Positions 1 to 13,600 of a stretch of 64,000 nt of DNA are shown here, piece after piece. The first letter of the stretch is position 1. Every line of letters starts with the position of its first letter. The stretch lies in contig VZDJ01000594.1 of NCBI GenBank assembly GCA_008694505.1, positions 14,326,918-14,390,917 of the forward strand, in the 5' to 3' direction. The translations under genes and the position numbers were made by a program. The stretch is from Cyanoderma ruficeps (Eukaryota > Chordata > Aves > Passeriformes > Timaliidae). The notes beneath the pieces are model-generated. The model saw only the letters and a program-made list of their open reading frames with translations, was not told the DNA's origin and searched no databases.

Positions 1-752
1 CTCCATCTCAGGGCTCTTGCAAAATTTTTAGAATGAGTCACCTTAAAACAAGGAAACTGAGAAACAGAACAACAAATGCAGCCCTTTGCAGCAGCTTTTA
101 GAGATGGTGGAAATGACACTAAATCCATTGTGAAATAACCATTGCTAAACATTTGTTTTTCCACACTGCAATAAAAATAAAAAATAAAATCCCTGAGAAG
201 TTCCCAGGTGTTTTCAGAGAGGTGGGTGGAGGACTGGTTGTGGTGATGGGAATCCCTGGGAGAAGAAACACTTCTGTCCTGGACTGCTGCAACTGAGACA
301 GCACAGAGACCTGAGCTGGCTCCTTCACAACCATCAGCCTGCGGAGCAACGGGTCAGCAAAATTCATCTTCACTCTGAGCACTTGGTACGAACACTGAAA
401 GGGAAAGTGTCTGCTACATGGGGTCAGAGGACTAGCACCCTTTGGGAACAGCAAGGAGGCTCCCCCATGTGTCACCCACATGTCAGCCTTGGAGAGCAGA
501 GTGTCCCTGAATACTGCTCACAGGAACACTGTAGGTGAACAGTAAAGCCATTCGTTCCATACCTTCAGAGAGATTTATAACAGGGTTTTTTCTTCAAACA
601 GATATTGCCCGAAAGTGTTTTTAATGAAGGATGGGATTCCATGTCTGGAATAATCTAGCTGAGAGATGACATAGCTAAATCTTTAATAGGATACTGGATG
701 CATCTCAAGTTCTGGATGACAAAGCCCATAGGCCACTATATCTCCAGATGAA
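1..752. other. Sequence beyond PLA2R1, nothing recognised
   Basis: Non-repetitive sequence with no convincing exon, RNA gene or mobile element. LY75 or CD302 would be the next genes by mammalian synteny, but no exon of either is visible here. Confidence 0.4.
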
Positions 753-758
753 TTTATT
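753..758 (-). terminator. PLA2R1: Candidate polyadenylation signal of PLA2R1
   Basis: AATAAA on the minus strand, about 630 nt after the stop codon, the first canonical hexamer downstream. Position only; use is not proven. Confidence 0.45.
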
Positions 759-1385
759 TAATAACAAGAATTAGGCATCACAGCCAAACTACAAAAACTC
801 TGGCAGTCTTAAGTCAAGAGTGACTTCATCTCCCTGCAAGCTTGGAAATCCATGTGGCAAGAATCTATTGTCTGGAAAATCACCGTTCATTTTACAGAAA
901 AAATAACTGTTCATTTTAGCAGAGAAAAAAAAAAAGTCTTTCCCATAATCCTTGGAATATATTTCAGAGTTCCTAAATTCAAGGCCAAATTTTAATGCCA
1001 GCTCATAAGCAGGTTCTGCAAAGTATAAAAACAAAACAGAAAGGCTCAAACATTCCCAAAGGAAAAAGTTGCATGAAAATGCCCACTGCTCTGGGACCTC
1101 AAACATGACTTCACCGAGTGGTTGGAGATTTATGGTCTGTGAGTATTTTCAGTTCCTGGCTTGTCCCAGAGGAAAAAAAATCTCCATGGCTCTGCCTTGC
1201 ATCCTCACCTCATCCTGCCACAAAGCAAAAGCTCTCCAGGGTAGGGAGCTCCTCCAGCATTGACGGTGATGGCCATGAGGGTTTCTCAGGATATGGGCAC
1301 TCTGAGGGACTCCCGAGAATGAGAAAACCACTGTAGGTTGTGAAGTTTCACACAGAAGACAAGACCACTTTCTACTTCTGATCAG
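753..1385 (-). other. PLA2R1: PLA2R1 3' untranslated region (inferred)
   Basis: Non-coding sequence after the TAA. The first canonical AATAAA on the minus strand is at 753-758, giving a UTR of about 630 nt. The cleavage site itself cannot be seen. Confidence 0.5.
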
Positions 1386-1603
1386 TTAATTGTTCTCACT
1401 TCTCTCAAAGTCAGAAATGAGGATGCTTTCTTCCAAAGCAGGACTATCAGCATTAATCTGTGGCAAATAGGCATTTCTGACCCACAGTATCCTGCGGAAG
1501 AGTTGATTATTCTCTTTGTGCAGGCACCACAGGAAAAGGGAAATGGCAGCCAACATCACCAATGTCACAAGAACAGCCAGAGCTACAAGCCCACGGTATG
1601 ATG
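1386..1603 (-). CDS. PLA2R1: PLA2R1 exon 30: membrane span, cytoplasmic tail, stop
   Basis: Encodes a span starting LVALAVLVTLVMLAAISLF at about residue 1394, then a tail with FRR, NAYL (1432-1435) and an acidic dileucine-type EESILI (1446-1451), ending TAA at 1386-1388. The dileucine-type motif fits endocytic sorting. Confidence 0.95.
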
Positions 1604-4600
1604 CTGAAAGGGAAGAACAGAAATTGTTACTAAGCAAATATAGCTACAATTATAAGTAATTTGAAATATAAACATATAGCTCTTTTTAGGAAAACATTAC
1701 TACTCCTTATATGTCGCACATTTCAAATTACAGGTTCAACAGTGAAAAATATTATTTCAGAAAATATCAGCTCAAAATGTGTATTATTACTTATAAAAAA
1801 AAAAGTACAAAGTTTACCTTTTTCAGAGGATTCTGTTGCATCAATATCTGAAATAAAAGCCAGAACAGTCACAAAATGACCCACAGAGGTTATTAAGTAT
1901 ATTCACTTTAAAATGGGTACTGAGAAGACAATCTACCTAAAACCAACAAGAATAGGCTATTCTTTGTTTAATTTGACTCATGTCAATGTTATTCCAACAG
2001 GCCAAGTTAAACATAAGCTAGTATGTTATTTAAAATCCCTTTAATTTGGTGGAATATAGTAACTGCCATTCATTCAAGGATGAGCATGAAAAGTGGGCAT
2101 TTCCCCACTTTTTAAAGTACAAATTCACGAACAAAACCCTGCAGGGGCAGATCAGTCTGGTTACTGGGTCCAGCAGTGGTTTTGTGTAGGCTCACACCTG
2201 CCCTGTGACCTGCCCTCCCAGCTGGGGCTGTGGGGGTCACCCTGATGCCACAGGAAGGCTCCTGCAGTTGGCAGTGGCTGCCCAGCTTCCCCAAACAGAG
2301 GTCACCCCAGCTGCCTGGGGCTTTCAGAGGTATTTTTTCCCCAATGCCAAGGGACAGGATTAATTAAATGAAAATTGACACCAAGTAAGCAAGCAACAAG
2401 GAACAAGTACAATGATTATAAGGACAGAATTGCTTTCTTTTACAGCAGCACATACCTGCATCCATTTTACATACAAAACCCCTCTTTTCTCTGCACGGAG
2501 ATAATTGCCAGACTCCATCTGTGGTCCTCAAGCTGATGCAGAAATTCCCTTTGAGATTATCAAATTCGGGCTCTCTGATGCCCCAGTTAGAGTAATTTAA
2601 AGGAGAACCATCAGACCAGGAGACTGTCTCATCTACGGGCAGAAGTTGAAAATTATTACAAAATAGAATAATATTTTGAGAAATATTTCTGTTTCAGTTA
2701 GATTTACTCTCACACGAAAAATAGGGTATTACAGAATACCAGGATTTTGTCTTTTGGTCACTGTATTACTTCCTTTTCTTGAAGAATTTAAAAGCATCCT
2801 ATGTAGTTAACATAGAAGACAGTCTGTAGTGTATCTTTAAGAAGGAAAACAAGGCATTTACATGCAGGTATGCCTATTGAGTATTCAGAATACTGGTAAC
2901 CATTGCAAAAAGTCTCACTGGTTTTACTATGTCATAAACAAGCACAAATCAGTGAACAAAATCTCAAAAGACAAAAGGGTTTTGAAAAGCAGTAATTGGA
3001 AATAGTTTTTGGAAAATAACCAAAACCCAAACCAGGTTCTTACATGGAGTTCTGTTCTTCCCCAAACTTACTGTCTGTAACAAGCAGAATGTTCAACCAA
3101 ACCATTTGTACAGAATAACCAAAACTGTGTAATTCTTCCAAAATGAAGGCATTTTCATCTTCATCTTGAATAGTCAGAAGACTTGATCCTTCAAATTAAA
3201 CACAGAACAAATTTTCAAGCAATCCATGCCATTAAAATGTAACATTGTATTACAAAAAGTTAACACTATGAGTCTTAATTGAAGAGCTTGAAAAGTCTAG
3301 TTATACATTATAAATTCTGAAATTTGTAATTAATGGGAAAATGCTCAAGCAAATACAAAACTCTTCTCATGTGACTTTAAAACAAATTTGAAGGGAAAAA
3401 TATTCACATTATATTTACTGGAGAAACCAGTATTTTCAAATGGAAAGGAACACTTTTTTGATGCATGCTGCCTCCAATTACACAGTTGGCTTATGAGTTC
3501 CACTATCGTTATCTTGAAACAGAGAAAACATATGCCATGATTTCAGTCATTTCAGAAAACAAATATTGTTTTAAAATATCACAATGACATTTGGTAGCTA
3601 CAAAATAATCACTTACCTTGATTTTTACAGACCTCATATGCTGTATCAAAACTCATGCCCTGAAGAACTGTGGAAAAGCTGTAGCAACTGTTTTTGAATT
3701 TGATCCAGGGTATGGTTTTTTCTGAACATAAGCCTTTATAGGCATTGAGTTTCTTTTCTGTGATAGAAGTAACAGCACAGCTTTATTGGCACAACAAAAT
3801 ACACATTAATATAACATACCACACACTGTTTGGGAATAATGTTAATAAGCATGTTATTGTGTTATGCCTCTATTTTCTCAAAATGAAAATCTAGTGGTTG
3901 CATATATTTGTATTAAATTAGTACAGCTGGCTTTATTTCTGATTAAAAACCTTGCTGGATTACAACAGCAGGATCAGGACAGTGTAACTGAGAGTGATGT
4001 GCAGAGGAGGACATGAGCTAATCAGGGGGCCCAGGTGATCAACGCCATTGAATGGGAACTATTTGAAGAACTGGATGCTGCCACAAGACCCTGCAGTCTG
4101 GCACTGAATGGAGTTCCAGACCTGAATTCTGGATTTAACTGAAGCCCAGGCGACTGACAGAGTATTTCAGGAAACACAACATATTTTAGGATACAGAAAA
4201 ATATTCTTAGTTTTACTAGACAAAATTGCACAATCTCTGATGTGTTGATCAGCAAAGATATGATTAATTTTTCACTTTGCTCTAAATGCTTCCCTTCTCC
4301 CACCCCACAGTTAATTTAAGCAAACTGGATTTATTTCCCTTCAAGCTAGGTCATTAGCAATCTCGTTTTTCACAGATGTGAAGTGTTCACTGAAGAGACA
4401 GAGTAAGTAATTTTCCTGTTTCTTTTCTATTATGAAAGTTCTTTTTCCATTCTCCTACAGATCAGACCTGATGACCAATATTTATTGGAAAAAAATAGTT
4501 TTACAAATAGGAAATATAGAGAAAAATACTTCAGTTTTAAGTATCAGTCAGCCTTGCTTAACACTGCTTAACCTCTAACCAATTAACCTCCTTTCACATA

Positions 4601-7600
4601 TTTCCACTGTCTGTACACACATTTGCAGATGCAAAGATTTACTATAAACCTTGATGGACTTACTAGGTGGCACATGGCAAACTGCTCCTTGCAGAGATTG
4701 TTCACAATTTGCGCTTTTCCAGTGCCCTGAAGTATCAATGTAAACACAGCTGCCAAAGGCCTGGGACTCGTCGTCTTCCCAGAAGGTAAACAAAGACCTG
4801 GTCCCATCTGACCATTCAAAGTTAAGCCCATTCTGCCAAAACAAATTTCAGATTATTTTTCTGAAATACTGTAGCACCACACAAGTCAATCTTCTTTTGG
4901 TGGCATCCTCACCAGGTGTTACAGAATGTCTTAATTTTCTAAAGGCCCAGAAATAATCAACAAAAGGCAGAGCCAAGGATCCTCCCAACTCACTTTTGTG
5001 AGACTACAAACTACATCTAATTTTCTGTTTTCAGCAAGCAGTTATTTGGGCCTTTGGGCTACTACAAACGAAACAACAAAATTCCAACGCCAACATTACA
5101 AGAGATTTTTTCCCCCACATTTTAAAAAGTTTTCTATGCCTTTCTAGTTTTCAGTAGTCATTGTACCAAACTGGCTCTCACTAGACTTACACAATTACAT
5201 TAAAAGAAAAAAAGGGGAAAAAAAGAGAGTTTAAAGCTCAGATTTTCCAGGGTTTCATCTCCAGATGCAAACATTCTGTGACTTCAAATCAATGACACAG
5301 CTCACTAGATTGTTACTGGAAAATCTGCTTTGCATTCAGAGCCAGGGAGTCTCCTACGTACGTCGGCAGTGAAGAGGCCGATCCAGTGGCTGTATCCCAG
5401 GCGATGGACGATGACGGTGAGGAAAGCCTGGTGGTACTGGTCTGTAATGCTCACCAGCTCTGCACCCTGTGCCATGCAGGCTTGTAGAGCTGAAGACCAC
5501 GTGAAATTCCCCCTTATTAGCTTATACATTCTGTTTCCATATTCTAAAGTATCTGGCACAGGGTACATATCGGATGCATTGATAAGATGTCTGGATGCGT
5601 CTGTTATAAACAGAAATAAAGAACTTATTTTTAAAACAGAAGACTTGATCACAGCTGAACAGCTCCTAAAAAAATCAGAACTATCATCAGAAGCAAATTA
5701 AAAAATTGAAAACTCCTCAGTTTTAGACAGGCACTGTGAAATTTAAAAACGAAAGAGACAATGACTACTAGAACAGTATCTGAAATTCCATCACAAAACC
5801 CATTACAGGAATGACGGAGTTTAATGTATTAAAAACTACCCCAAACCTGAATGAAGTTAGTTCCACTGACTGCACCTTTGGAGGTCAGTAAGAAATCACC
5901 TGGGATCTGGGCATATCCCAAATGTCCAGTAACACTGGGCTGCAGAGTGTTTTTATCCCCAGATACCTCGCATGTAAATTAGATTACCTCTTTTTTGAGT
6001 TGTTATTATTAATAATTTCCACAATCAGCTTACATCACAAGGCCTGGCCTCAAATAAGTGATACGGCCAATAGGATAACAAAGTGAATGCTTGGGAGCTT
6101 CCTGACCTCATCTTTAATATCTATTAACCAATGTAGGAAGACCACAGTGTGGCATTTAAACAGAAATCCTCTCTGGAGACTTAAATCTCTTTTTGATGAT
6201 GAACTAACACAGCAATGTCCAAAATAATGAAAGAAAGAAGCAGGGGTTTTAGCTTTAAGACAGACAGAGAGTCTCCCATGATAAAAAAAAAAAAAAGCAG
6301 AAAAGAGACCATCTCACTCCAGCCCAGTCTGTGATGCTGCTTCTCTCACTCTCTTACAGAAGGGAAATGCCTTTGCTAATGTGTGTCAATGCTTCCAGTG
6401 TACTTCAAAAAATGCTACAGTTTTGATCCTGTTCGTCAGTTTGGATTAATTATTTCTCACTGTAAAGCTTCTGTATGATTACAAAATATAGTGGTTGCTT
6501 TGCTGCAAGGTAGAATGTTTTTACACTTGGTTCCCTTTATGACTAAGAAAGGAGGAGGAGGAGGAGTGATAACAAACAGCTTAAAATAGTAAATTAAATT
6601 ATAACTTGTCATTACAAACCATTTAAAATTAGAAATTCCTAAGCAAGAAAAAGTTCTGCTCTTGAGCTAACTGAAGCACCCTGTTTTGTTCCAGCTTGCA
6701 GTGTGTCACTGCTTAAAAAAAGGCAGAAAATGCTGTAAATCACTGACACAATAAGTCAAGCATCACTGAGAGATCAGAGCTCAGTTCAAATCCCCTGGTG
6801 CTTTCTTTCATTTTAGTCTCCTTCAGAAAATAATTCAAAGAAAAAGGGAAATGGAATTCAGGCAGGATGGCAGAAGCAAAGCGCCAGCTCATCTTTCCAG
6901 GAATTAACACATCTGTTTGGACACTTGAGCAAATTTAGCAGTTCACTACTGCCAGCAAGAAGCTGCCTCACTACTCCCCTCCCTTGCTTCTCTGCTCTTC
7001 CTGCTGCAAATTCCTTGGTCTGGTGTTCGCCTGACTCTGCACAAAGCTGACACAACCTGTAAAAAGCTGCAGAAAATTACATTAATTAGATGAAAAGAAA
7101 TAAATAAAGCAGGAAGTGAAAAAAAAAATAGAGAAGTTTTCTGCTGAATTGGCAAGCTGAACGGCCTGATAGTTTGGGATAGTGCCATGGGTGTCCCACG
7201 GGGGAGGCAGGATGGCCCATTTAACCCGGGAGCACTCTGCTGTGCACGGGGCAGTGCCGAGCTGCATTGCAGCCAGGCCCATGGGCCACTCTGAGATTCA
7301 CTTCCCTGCTGGGAAAATCCTCAATTATAACAAATAGAATTTAAGTCTAGTGAATTCCTTCAGCTTTAACAGACAGTGCTTAGTCTCGTATTAGCATGTG
7401 CAAGTGGTCATCTTAAAGACTGTGGGCCTGAGCAATGCTGATACGAAGGCGTATTTTGACCAGCCCACATCACTGGGGTTCATTCCAAAACCAAACTTTT
7501 TTGGAGGGCTATGACCAAAAAAGGATAATTAGAGGAATGGGATGTTCCCCAAATGGCCACCAGACACCCTCAAGAGACCCCTGCTCTAATGTAAATAAGC

Positions 7601-10600
7601 TCCAAGAAGTGATTTGAATATGCAAAAGACTTCTCGGGAACGTTTAGCATATATGTATGAGTTTGGGGAAATGTGATGAATATGTATAAGTTTCACAGAT
7701 TTCAACCAGTCTGTTGGCTGGCTGTAGGGCATGGAATAGGAGGAGATATTCCCTGCACGCCTGGCGCTGAAATAAAGTAATGCAGCTTTCTAATACTCAA
7801 ATTACAGTGTTGGAGAGTTTTATTCCCGATTTTCAGCGACACAGCTAGGAAACGTGGGTAGGATCCTGGGCACCCACCGCAGCCCAAATCCTCCAAAATC
7901 CTGGCCACCGCAAGGCTACTGTTTTCCTTCCTGCCTTTCCACGCCTTCTCCACCTGTCTCAAGCAGCAGCAAGAGGTTAAAATACAAACGTTTGGGATGC
8001 AACTGAAACCATCAGGAAAGTACATTTATTTATTTTTTTATATTTTGATCCTGTGTACAGGATCATTGCAGCCCTTCCCGCAACTGCAGTTCCCAATAAA
8101 TAATGATGTAAATTGCAGCTATGCTTTGCTTGAACCACGCGTAAGCGCTGCCCAAAGCTTGTACTTGTTCTGCTTCCCGACTGGCCAGGCCGCCCCTCCC
8201 GGGCAGCAGCAGCAGAGTGCTGTCTCTTTATTTTAGGGTTAAATTTAGGGGTGATAATATAACACAGAGCTGAGCCATACAAAACCACCCCCGCAGTAAA
8301 GGCAGCTGCCAAGGAGACTCCTCACAGGCTCAGATTACAGCCCTCCCTTGGCTCCGGGGTCAACAATGCGCTGCTGGGCTATTTGGGAGCCGTGTGCTGG
8401 CAGCGGGCTGCTGCCGGGGCTCCAGCGCTGCCCTCGGCCCCCAGGGAGAGGCGACCCCGGGACGCGGCTTGAGGAAACACAGCGAAACACGTTCCTCACA
8501 AACACGTCACGCTTCTGGCAAGGGAACTTTACTGTACTTTACAATTAGAGAAGTGTGGTACTAGAAAGGAGAAGCCGAGCTCTATTCAAGAAGTCAGTCG
8601 GGTCCGCACTGTTCAGAAAAATACATTTTCTAGAGTCTCTTCTGATCTAACATTGCAAGTTACAGCCCCCCACCCTAAATCATATTTTCATCAAAATCAC
8701 CCTCAGTTTAGCCTTTTGTAACTTCATGTGGTTACTCTGCAGCCATGAGAGAAAATAGGAAATTTCATCTCTGTTTCTAATTTGAAGATATACTACAGAA
8801 TGCTCATTGTTAGGAGGAAAACTTACTAACAGAATATTTTTTAGCAATTATTTCTACATCCCAGCTATTGATTTATTAAATAGTGTAGAGTTAGTCTGTC
8901 TAAACAGCAAAGTATCTTAGAAATCTTTTATGTTCATTGTTTTAGAGGCACTTATAAAAAGCTCCTTCTAGATAAAAACTAAGACAAATTCCATATAGCA
9001 AGAAAAGAGAACAGAAGCAAAGCAAGACAAAATCTTACCCCGAGTCTTTTGGCAGACAAACCCATAATTTTTCTGACAGTTTTCTAAGTACCATTTTCCA
9101 GTAAAATAAAAATTAGGGCTATTTGATACCAATGTACACAGTGGAAGTTGATCTTGAATGTTAAAATGCTGTCTCTGCAATCAACACAGAACATTATATT
9201 AGTTTAAAAATATACCTCATAAAACAATGCATAATTATTACATCAAATTTAGGAGAATAAAATGTTCCTAAATAGGAGAATTATCCCAAAGTCTCTATAA
9301 CAAACATTTAGGTACATTGTCAAACAATTTATTAAAATAGGAAATTCATAATCTTGTTCCTAAAATTTGCTCAGACCAAGCACCCAACACTAATCACATA
9401 ATTCCAAATTTGCTGCTTAAAACCAGCTGCAAGAGAATGTTAGTAGAGCCATAAATTATGTAAACATCTGTCTCGATGGTGCCTTGTTTGCTACCTCTAG
9501 TTGTGCCTGTAAATCTGTGCCCACAGCTCTTTGAAGTTGCAAAAATTAAGAGCAGCCTAAACTACTGCAACAACTTTGGCCCAGTCTTATGGAAGTCATG
9601 ATTTTTATGGATAAAACCAACTTCTCACTGTCACAACCCCCTGAAAATACTCACATCCACTACTTCAACTGGTGACCAGTTGGAATACTTTTGAGGATTT
9701 TCATTCAACTGTTTTTCATAATCGTCACTCTGGAAACCTATCCAAACACTAGTTTTCCGCCCATACAGATTCATTGTTATGAAAGCTGGAAAATGAAACA
9801 GAAACAAAATAAAATAAACCAGTAAGCATTTAGGAATAGATGAAGTCTCTTGCAACACACTAAAGCATTGAAAAAATTAATTTCCAATCAAGGATGTTTC
9901 AGTTACTAGAAAATAAGAATGAGTGGCATTTCAGTATCATCTAGCTATAAATTCAGTTAAATTGATTAATTTAAATTGGGTTAGGATCTAGTCCATTAGC
10001 TAATAATACCAGTCCAACCACAATATAATCCAACTGAAGAGGCTTTTCTCAATTTCAGTTGAAGATTTCTCAACAAAATATGGCCAGTGAGATTCCTTGC
10101 ACATCCAAATAATTGGTTTTACAAGTGCATGAAATTCAACTACAGGTTTTTTATGAATAGGGTTCATAAATATTTCCAAATTTGCTGACATTTATTTCTC
10201 TGACAGTTCTGGCCTGCTACTATACTACAGGTAAGATTTTAAGTATTACTAAAAGATAAAAATGAGATAATAAGGTAGAAATTTTAAGTTGCAAATTTTT
10301 AAATGGGTATTCCATTTTGCGAGTATTTTTAAAGCATGGTAAGCACAAAAGAATTTGCAATTCTTCTTAAAATGCACCTGTCACATATCTCAGTGAATGC
10401 TTAAATTTTGGCAAACTGAGAAAGAGAAATGTTAATGTGTTTAAAGCAGTGGAACCATGGATAAGAGCTGAACGATCTTCTTTCCTAAATCCATATCCAA
10501 GATTAAACTTTACTACAGCATCCTAATGAAGATGATGTTTTATTTATTTAATAGTATTTTCAGCACCCTACCTTGCTCCAGTTCATCTTCCAGGACAGCA

Positions 10601-13600
10601 AGTGACCCATCATAGTTACTGCAGAATTCTTGTGCTGAGTACCAGTTTCTCAGATGTTCTGGATCCTTTGGAATTTGTATTAAAAAGCACTGTTTCAAAA
10701 AACAAAACCAAACAAAAAAACCTGCTTTGTTTACTTTCCTCCAATCATTTATCAATAACTAAGAGTGATCACTAAAACATTTGACATGCTATTACTGAAT
10801 GTTAAATGTTTCACTGGTTTCTGTCCTGCCATGGACATCTCCAGCACACTCAGTATTAGTTTTCAGCTGTGATCTGGATTCCATTCAAATCAAGGCAAAC
10901 AATTAAGGTAAATTTATCCTTACAGTCACTGCAGTGAGCACTGGGATGTATTCAGCCTCCTCCATGCATGTTGTTATTAAGGAACTTAGGCATTTAAGAG
11001 AAGCCAGATGAAATAGTTACCTTCTGACCCTCATTTGCAAATAGACTTTGGCTTATAATTATCTTTAATGAAGCCCATTTGAAACAGCATGTTTCAGAGG
11101 ACAGCAGCAATTAGGGATCCATTTAGTACATCAAGGGGTTAGAGACCTCTTTTGAGATCATAAAAGACACTTGGAATTGTCATATGCAGAAAAGAGAGGA
11201 TGGAGCAGGCTTTTTATGGCAAAGGCACAAATACAATTGCATAGCTTTTGCATATATGAGTATTTACCCCCTGAAACTAAAGTTTTTAACACCTTGTTAA
11301 GACAACTTAAAGTGTGGGCAGCTACTTAACAGCAATAAATCTTGGTGTCACTGTGTCAGTGGTTATAAACCTAAGGGCCCTGTTTTCAAATAGCAAGAAA
11401 ATCTTCAAATATAAAGTAATCCTTAAGTACAATTTCCATCCTACATATGGAATGCATTTTGAACAATGAAACAGCATTAAAAAGGTTTTACTTTGAATCC
11501 AAAGTGCAACCAGCCTTTAGGACACACTTCTTGTTGGTTCGGTTCTTTTGGAATCTCCTTCTCTATCTTCTTTGGAATTTTACGTTTACAGATGCAGGGA
11601 AGAGAAACAGTACAGTTTCCATCACCCCAGAGTCCTGAGCAAAAAGAAAAGTCACAGTTCAACGCTGGTTTGAGAATTGGAAAGGGCTTTTTTTCTCAGA
11701 TAGCTTAGATATTATTTAGTATTTGAGTAAAAAGATACTCTATAGCAAATACATTTGGACATACTGCATTACAGTAGATTTGATGGTTCATAGGCACAGA
11801 TTTTATTTCCAGTTTAATTTTATCAAGTAAAACCAATTCCTCTACACTGGGTCACATATCATATGATTATATAATCATTTATTTAAAAAACTAAATTAGG
11901 GGAAAAAACTTGACTTTCTTACATTGAAAAATTTGGCAAGATCCAGGTCGTAATATAAAATGCTGAGCTGCTTAGGAGGAAAATACACTTTTCAGGAAAC
12001 TCAACAAATTTTTGGCCAGCCCACACTTTTGGCCAGCTGACGGGGGAGGGTGGGCATCTCTTCCTTTTATCTGATACTACATATGGCAATGGCAAACTCA
12101 AGCATTTAAAAGTCACGAATCGAAACCCCAAAATTATGTGTGGAAAAAAGAAGGTTTTACATTTTTTCAGTTTTGACTTTCGAGGCTTTCAGGATTACAA
12201 GACTGCAGCTGAATTAATCTTTTTCAGCTCGTCTCACAAACACAAAGCTGGCTATTTTTATTTTCTTTGGAACCTGACATGTTAACTTTATGATACGACT
12301 TGCAGATCATCAGAAAACAGACACTGTGAGATGATAGAAATTACTAAACCAGCAGCACTGTGACTTTTTTTTAATACCCTAGTAAAATATAGAACTTTGC
12401 CATGATTGAAAGGCTAGCACCAAAATTATGGTACCCAAAAATCCCTCAGCAGACTGGCTATGGGATCAAAAACAAGGTAGAAACTTGAGTACTTAAAATC
12501 ATGTGCTGATAGAAAAGCAGTTTATAGATGTAGGAAGAATTGTTGGTAAGTCCATGAGGGTCATTTGGTTATGAGAAAACTGTCTGTGAACACCAGCAAT
12601 ACATTAACATTATTGCTGTTCCACATAAAAGTCCAGTTAAACCTGAGGTATCAATATCACTGGAATCTTTGTATTTTGACATTAGAGAGCTCTAACTATT
12701 AATACCCTTTTAAAACCTAGAACCTACCCTCTGAGCATGTTAAAGATATTTCGCTATTCTTTCCTTACTCACAGAAGCAGTCATGCAAATTATAAACATG
12801 AAACAGGACTTTTATATAGACTGCATTTACCAAAAGCAATGAAAAAAAATATAAACCCTTTGACCAACAACAGAATCAAGTTACAATTACTGCAGCAAAA
12901 GGAAATATAAAAGAAACCTGTTTGGGATGAAATGAAGGCACATCTTTTCCCTGCTTTCTGCAGATCTCTTTCCCTCCCTTCGTCCCAATTCTGGTACGTT
13001 ACTGGTGATTCGTCTCTCCAGCTGCACAGAAATATTAAGAATGAAGTTTCACTTACCTAAAATTACACCCTCTATAAAAGGGTTCAAAAGGAGATGCAAG
13101 GGAGAAAGAATACAAACAACCATTGTGACGAGGGTCAATATAAACATCTCTTACAACCCTGTCAGAAGGAAAACTGCAATATGGAGATAAATTAAGAGCA
13201 CTATTGTTCTGAATGATATTTACATGAGAATTGAAATTGTCTCTTGAATATCCCAGTAGTCACCAAACTGCTTTGGCCCATCACACTGGGACAGGGCATA
13301 CCAAACACAACTCACAGCAGCTGTGGCACAGACGAATTCTTACCGAAACTCATCACTGAGGTTTTCTGCGTGCAATCCAATCCACCAGTGAACATCGCTA
13401 TTCGATAGCTGTAAAAGAAATGTTTTGCCATGTGTTTAGATGTTGTTGGCCTTCTACCAATGCATTAACAAACACCTAAGTCAGACTATGTATTCTAATA
13501 GCATCCCCATTGGGTTCCAATGGGAAGAACAGGGACTAAATCCTGCCCATTAATTCATGTAACCTCAATGAGGGTATTCACTTGAATGGAGCCTGATTTA

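Larger units (their letters stand above)
5601..9038 (-). other. PLA2R1: PLA2R1 intron 23 (3.4 kb)
   Basis: One of the longest introns of this gene. It holds an LTR-like element (7421-7841), a CpG-rich patch (about 8120-8500) and a GGA triplet run near 6549. The remainder is AT-rich with nothing recognised. Confidence 0.7.

Noticed and set aside
7702..8312. Minus-strand frames of 107 and 111 codons near the LTR-like block and CpG patch
   Set aside because: No family recognised and no splice context. One overlaps the LTR-like sequence and the other the CpG patch, which reduces stops by composition.
13057..13173. 117-nt exon-like open segment between PLA2R1 exons 18 and 19, with acceptor TTGCAG and a strong donor GTAAGTG, phase 2 to 2
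   Set aside because: It does not match the CTLD sequence expected. Its donor is only 35 nt from the true exon 19 acceptor, too short for a working intron. Exon 19 (13021-12918) supplies the expected WRD segment.
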